From positions 1 to 9,572 of the forward strand of contig JAITTA010000282.1 of NCBI GenBank assembly GCA_031287395.1: 9,572 nucleotides of DNA, in the 5' to 3' direction. Made by a program: the position numbers and the translations under genes. Below are positions 7,164 to 9,572 of this stretch, piece after piece. Source of the DNA: Dysgonamonadaceae bacterium (GTDB lineage: Bacteria > Bacteroidota > Bacteroidia > Bacteroidales > Azobacteroidaceae). The notes below the pieces were generated by a model. That model saw only the letters and a program-made list of their open reading frames with translations, had not been told where the DNA came from and ran no database searches. Positions within the stretch are counted from its first letter, which is position 1; each line of letters starts with the position of its first letter.

Positions 7164-7200
7164 TGTTTTTAATGTTTTAATTTGTTAATAACTCCTGGTT

Positions 7201-7260
7201 TAACTCCTTACCTTTTTGATAGTTTGGACACTTCGGAATAAAAAGGTCAGAATCAAACAC
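7201..7260 (-). promoter_or_regulatory. Candidate folded leader of rplM-rpsI (possible pseudoknot)
   Basis: On the minus strand ACCTTTTT (7247-7240) pairs with AAAAAGGT (7217-7210), a perfect 8-bp stem. GTTTG (7258-7254) pairs with CAAAC (7226-7222). The order of arms is A-B-A'-B', which would make an H-type pseudoknot if both form. It sits within the roughly 120-nt untranslated leader of rplM. L13 leaders are known in Firmicutes, but I do not recognise this shape. The stems are A/T-rich, so chance pairing is possible. Confidence 0.3.
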
Positions 7261-7287
7261 TTACATCTTTGGATAATAATCGGCGTG

Positions 7288-7318
7288 CAAAGATACGGTT
7301 TTTATTTCAATTAGCAAT
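7288..7318 (-). promoter_or_regulatory. Bacteroidota-type promoter of rplM-rpsI
   Basis: The minus strand reads TATCTTTG (7295-7288), a perfect match to the TAnnTTTG -7 box of the Bacteroidota primary sigma factor. ATTG (7318-7315) lies 19 bp upstream as a -33 box (consensus TTTG). The transcript would start near 7281, leaving about 118 nt of leader before the GTG of rplM. Confidence 0.8.
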
Positions 7319-7325
7319 CCTTTTT

Positions 7326-7358
7326 ATTGAAAAAAGTGTATGAGATTTTGTATCTTTG
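7326..7358 (+). promoter_or_regulatory. Bacteroidota-type promoter of pyrC
   Basis: TATCTTTG (7351-7358) is a perfect TAnnTTTG -7 box, with ATTG (7326-7329) 21 bp upstream as the -33 box. Transcription would begin near 7365, about 47 nt before the pyrC ATG. Its -33 box lies only 7 bp from that of the divergent rplM promoter. Confidence 0.8.
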
Positions 7359-7365
7359 CCGGGAA

Positions 7366-7390
7366 AAGTTATCGGTTTTACTTATAACTT
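7366..7390 (+). promoter_or_regulatory. Hairpin at the 5' end of the pyrC mRNA
   Basis: AAGTTAT (7366-7372) and ATAACTT (7384-7390) form a perfect 7-bp stem with an 11-nt loop. The stem begins about where transcription should start, 21 bp before the pyrC ATG. It may protect the mRNA 5' end or affect ribosome access. No T-run follows, so it is not a terminator. Function is inference. Confidence 0.3.
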
Positions 7391-7411
7391 CAAACCAACA
7401 ACTCATGCATT

Positions 7412-8752
7412 ATGGTATTGATCAAAAACGCTGAAATCATCAATGAAGGACGGCAATTCAAGGGTTCTGTCCTGATTGAGGGGCAACGTATAAAGAGAGT
7501 TTATGAAGGTTTGTCTGTTTTGGAGGAAGGGTTGAATCCGGTCCGGATAATTGACGCCGAGGGGTTGATTCTACTCCCCGGAGTTATTGACGATCAGGTC
7601 CATTTCCGGGAACCCGGATTGACTTACAAGGCGGATATCCGTTCCGAATCGCGAGCCGCGGTAGCCGGCGGGGTCACTTCATTTATGGACATGCCGAATA
7701 CAAATCCGCAGACGACGACTGTGGACGCTTTGAATGAAAAATTTGATCGAGCGGCGGAAATTTCCCTGGCAAACTATTCTTTTTTCATCGGAGCAACAAA
7801 TGATAATTTGAGGGAACTGAAAAGAGAGGGAGCTCGCAGGGCCACGGCAATAAAAATTTTTATGGGCGCATCCACTGGAAATATGTTGGTTGACAATTAT
7901 TCGACTTTGGAAGGTATTTTCAGTGAGGTGGATCTGTTGATTGCCGTTCATTGTGAAAGCGAAGCTATCATTAAGCGGAATATTGCCCGTTATACGGCCG
8001 AATATGGTCCGGACTTGGATATTTTTTTCCATCCTAAGATCAGGAGTGAAGAAGCTTGTTATGCTTCTTCAAGCGAAGCGGTTGCTTTGGCTCAAAAATA
8101 TGGATCCCGTCTGCATTTGTTTCATTTATCAACTGCCAGGGAATTGAACTTGCTGAATACCGGTGAATTGAAGGATAAAAAAATAACAGGAGAGGTTTGT
8201 ATTCATCATTTGTGGTTTACGGATGAAGATTACGCTCGTTTGGGAAACCGGATTAAATGGAATCCGGCAATTAAGGGCAGGAACGACCGGGATGCTTTGC
8301 GCCGGGCTTTGGTCGACGGTCGTTTGGATGTGGTGGCGACCGATCATGCTCCTCATTTGTTATCGGAAAAAGAAGGTTCCTGCCTTATGGCAGCTTCGGG
8401 GGGGCCAATGGTACAACACTCTCTGGCGGCAATGTTGGAAATGAGCAGGCAGGGTGTTTTTACTCCGGAATTGATAGTCGAAAAAATGTGTCATGCCCCG
8501 GCCGATTTATTTCATTTAAAAGAACGAGGATATATTCGTGAGGGATATTATGCCGATTTGGTATTGGTCGATCCGAACCGGCCCTGGACTGTTTCTGGCG
8601 ATAATTTGTATTATAAATGCGGTTGGTCGCCGTTGGAAGGCCAGGTATTTTCGAATAAAGTAATGAAAACCTTTGTCAATGGCCGTTTGGTGTACGATGA
8701 TGGCATTTTTGATGAAAGTTGTAAAGGAATTGAATTGGAAAAAATCCGATAA
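7412..8752 (+). CDS. pyrC: Dihydroorotase, type I
   Basis: Cytoplasmic zinc amidohydrolase that cyclises N-carbamoyl-aspartate to dihydroorotate, the third step of UMP synthesis. The 446 aa span the N-terminal beta-sandwich, a TIM barrel and the C-terminal return strand (YADLVLVDPNRPWTV, 380-394). Key sites: DDQVHFREPG (60-69) with metal His64 and substrate Arg66; Lys148 in AIKIFMGAST, the expected carboxylated bridging Lys; His180 (AVHCE); His238 (FHLST); and catalytic Asp311 in ATDHAPH. MDMPNTNPQTT (92-102) is also typical of dihydroorotase and argues against hydantoinase or allantoinase. Where most homologues have HxH, this protein has Gln62-x-His64. I recall the same DDQVHFREPG in P. gingivalis dihydroorotase, so it looks lineage-typical rather than a defect. 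It is transcribed divergently from rplM. The downstream gene may share its mRNA. Confidence 0.95.
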   Translation: MVLIKNAEIINEGRQFKGSVLIEGQRIKRVYEGLSVLEEGLNPVRIIDAEGLILLPGVIDDQVHFREPGLTYKADIRSESRAAVAGGVTSFMDMPNTNPQTTTVDALNEKFDRAAEISLANYSFFIGATNDNLRELKREGARRATAIKIFMGASTGNMLVDNYSTLEGIFSEVDLLIAVHCESEAIIKRNIARYTAEYGPDLDIFFHPKIRSEEACYASSSEAVALAQKYGSRLHLFHLSTARELNLLNTGELKDKKITGEVCIHHLWFTDEDYARLGNRIKWNPAIKGRNDRDALRRALVDGRLDVVATDHAPHLLSEKEGSCLMAASGGPMVQHSLAAMLEMSRQGVFTPELIVEKMCHAPADLFHLKERGYIREGYYADLVLVDPNRPWTVSGDNLYYKCGWSPLEGQVFSNKVMKTFVNGRLVYDDGIFDESCKGIELEKIR

Positions 8753-8763
8753 AATGATGTAGA

Positions 8764-8780
8764 GGCGAATGACATTCGCC
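8764..8780. repeat. Short GC-rich palindrome (REP-like)
   Basis: GGCGAAT (8764-8770) and ATTCGCC (8774-8780) form a perfect 7-bp hairpin with loop GAC, 12 bp after the pyrC stop. There is no T-run in either direction, so it is a poor terminator. Short palindromes of this GGCGAAT/ATTCGCC type resemble dispersed intergenic repeats I have seen in other bacterial genomes. Only a copy count in the full genome can settle that. Confidence 0.45.
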
Positions 8781-8832
8781 CGTTGATATGGTATTTGCCG
8801 TTAATTATGATATGATACAGCCCGTTTGAAAG

Positions 8833-9402
8833 ATGATACAGATAGAAGATACGATCGTTAGTCTGGATGTGATTGAAGAAATGTTTTTTTGTGATCTGTC
8901 CGTATGTAAAGGTATTTGTTGTGTGGAAGGAGAGTCCGGAGCTCCGTTGGAAGAAGAAGAACTTCCATTGTTGAGGGAAGCCCTTCCGTATATTTGGAAC
9001 GACCTTTCGCCTGAAGCTCAAAATGTGATTGAAAAACAAGGAGTGGCTTATTTAGATGAAGATAATGAATATGTCACTTCTATTGTGGATGGAAAAGATT
9101 GTGTATTTACCTGTTACGATGAAACCGGTATTTGTAAATGCGCGATTGAGAAGGCATACCGTGAGGGGAAAATATCGTTTTACAAACCGGTATCCTGCCA
9201 TTTGTATCCTGTCCGGGTGGCTAAGTATAAGGGTTTCCGGGCTGTGAATTACCATCGCTGGAGTGTTTGTCAGGCTGCAGTGGCATTAGGAAAATCAAAA
9301 AATCTGAAAGTATATCAATTTCTGAGAGAACCTTTGATTCGTAAGTTCGGAGAAGAGTGGTATAAACAATTGGATGAGGTTTCCAAAATTTCTGTAAAAT
9401 AA
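8833..9402 (+). CDS. DUF3109 family protein, cysteine-rich YkgJ-like metal-binding protein
   Basis: A 189-aa soluble protein of unknown function that I assign to DUF3109, a family found mainly in Bacteroidota and related to the YkgJ/UPF0153 proteins annotated as zinc- or iron-sulfur-binding. It has ten cysteines: Cys20, 25, 29 and 30 in FFCDLSVCKGICC; Cys90, 94, 101 and 103 in CVFTCYDETGICKC; Cys122 in PVSCHLYPVR; and Cys146 in HRWSVC. The spacing (CxxxxCxxxCC, CxxxCxxxxxxCxC) suggests one or more metal centres. Also conserved in the family, as I recall, is the SCHLYPVR segment. There is no signal peptide or membrane segment. The ATG follows GAAAG, a weak Shine-Dalgarno-like site. It lies 80 bp after pyrC with a small palindrome between; no promoter is obvious there, so cotranscription with pyrC is likely. 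I cannot give a reaction. Confidence 0.85.
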   Translation: MIQIEDTIVSLDVIEEMFFCDLSVCKGICCVEGESGAPLEEEELPLLREALPYIWNDLSPEAQNVIEKQGVAYLDEDNEYVTSIVDGKDCVFTCYDETGICKCAIEKAYREGKISFYKPVSCHLYPVRVAKYKGFRAVNYHRWSVCQAAVALGKSKNLKVYQFLREPLIRKFGEEWYKQLDEVSKISVK

Positions 9403-9412
9403 AAATTTTATC

Positions 9413-9430
9413 AAAAATTAGGATTTTTTT
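9413..9430 (+). terminator. Possible weak terminator after the DUF3109 gene
   Basis: AAAAAT (9413-9418) and ATTTTT (9423-9428) can pair around the loop TAGG, followed by further T, 10 bp after the stop codon. The stem is entirely A/T, so it is weak and could be chance. Confidence 0.25.
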
Positions 9431-9449
9431 AATTAATTAATTACTTTTG
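9416..9449 (+). promoter_or_regulatory. Promoter-like sequence for a gene beyond the right edge
   Basis: TACTTTTG (9442-9449) fits the TAnnTTTG -7 box. The -33 region near 9416-9420 (ATTAG) is poor. From 9450 to the window end no open reading frame looks like a gene: the ATG at 9529 runs only five codons. The downstream gene would thus have a leader longer than 110 nt. That leader includes a hairpin TTATCT-TTTGG-AGATAA (9549-9565). Confidence 0.5.
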
Positions 9450-9572
9450 CCCAGTTTTTAATTAGAATTATGTAAATTAAACAAAAGGAATCACCCGAAA
9501 ATCCTAAGTAAACAGAGTAGGGACTAATGAAAATTTTATTTTAGAAAATTATCTTTTGGAGATAACCTTTTG

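Noticed and set aside
8764..8780. Palindrome after pyrC as a rho-independent terminator
   Set aside because: No T-run follows on either strand.
8611..9039. A 142-codon open frame on the - strand across the pyrC end and the DUF3109 start
   Set aside because: It overlaps two well-supported genes and has no recognisable domain or promoter; antisense chance frame.
1..9572. CRISPR arrays, tRNA or rRNA genes, insertion sequences, phage or defence genes
   Set aside because: No regularly spaced repeats, cloverleaf sequences, transposase motifs or defence domains were seen on either strand.

Overview
The window looks like a chromosomal segment from a member of the Bacteroidota, most likely order Bacteroidales; I cannot name a genus. 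Four things point there. The r-protein genes follow the order rplM-rpsI-rpsB-tsf. Promoters read as TAnnTTTG with a TTG-like -33 box. Start codons mostly follow A-rich stretches rather than a Shine-Dalgarno. Dihydroorotase carries the DDQVHFREPG signature that I recall from Porphyromonas gingivalis. Base composition and codon style look even throughout, and I see no insertion sequence, prophage, tRNA, rRNA or CRISPR array.

Left part (1-4381, + strand): an amino-sugar catabolic cluster, probably one operon with its promoter outside the window. It encodes a Gfo/Idh/MocA-type NAD(P)-dependent oxidoreductase (probably lacking its true N-terminus here), an FHS-family sugar/H+ symporter of the NagP type, an N-acetylglucosamine-6-phosphate deacetylase-like enzyme (NagA type) and a glucosamine-6-phosphate deaminase-like enzyme (NagB type). 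The expected route is uptake, deacetylation, then deamination/isomerisation to a fructose-6-phosphate-like product. No sugar kinase is visible. Both NagA and NagB homologues differ from the classical enzymes at positions that normally contact the substrate phosphate, so the real substrate may not be plain GlcNAc-6-P. A long, almost perfect palindrome (4395-4446) closes this operon and the opposing r-protein operon.

Middle part (4473-7163, - strand): the translation cluster rplM (L13, GTG start), rpsI (S9), rpsB (S2) and tsf (EF-Ts). The pairs rplM/rpsI and rpsB/tsf are tightly spaced. The 168-bp gap between rpsI and rpsB holds a weak terminator-like hairpin and a foldable leader in front of rpsB: a long-range stem enclosing two hairpins, with an alternative pairing. 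The leader of rplM can also fold, possibly as a pseudoknot.

Right part (7164-9572): two back-to-back promoters with the same -7 box drive rplM leftward and a type I dihydroorotase (pyrC, UMP synthesis) rightward. A short GC-rich palindrome and a cysteine-rich DUF3109/YkgJ-like protein follow. The last 170 bp hold no gene that I can support. They contain a promoter-like sequence pointing right, probably for a gene beyond the window.

The genes are mostly well-known families. The items most worth follow-up are the rpsB leader and the altered phosphate-site motifs in the NagA/NagB pair. I found no clear evidence of an entirely new system.
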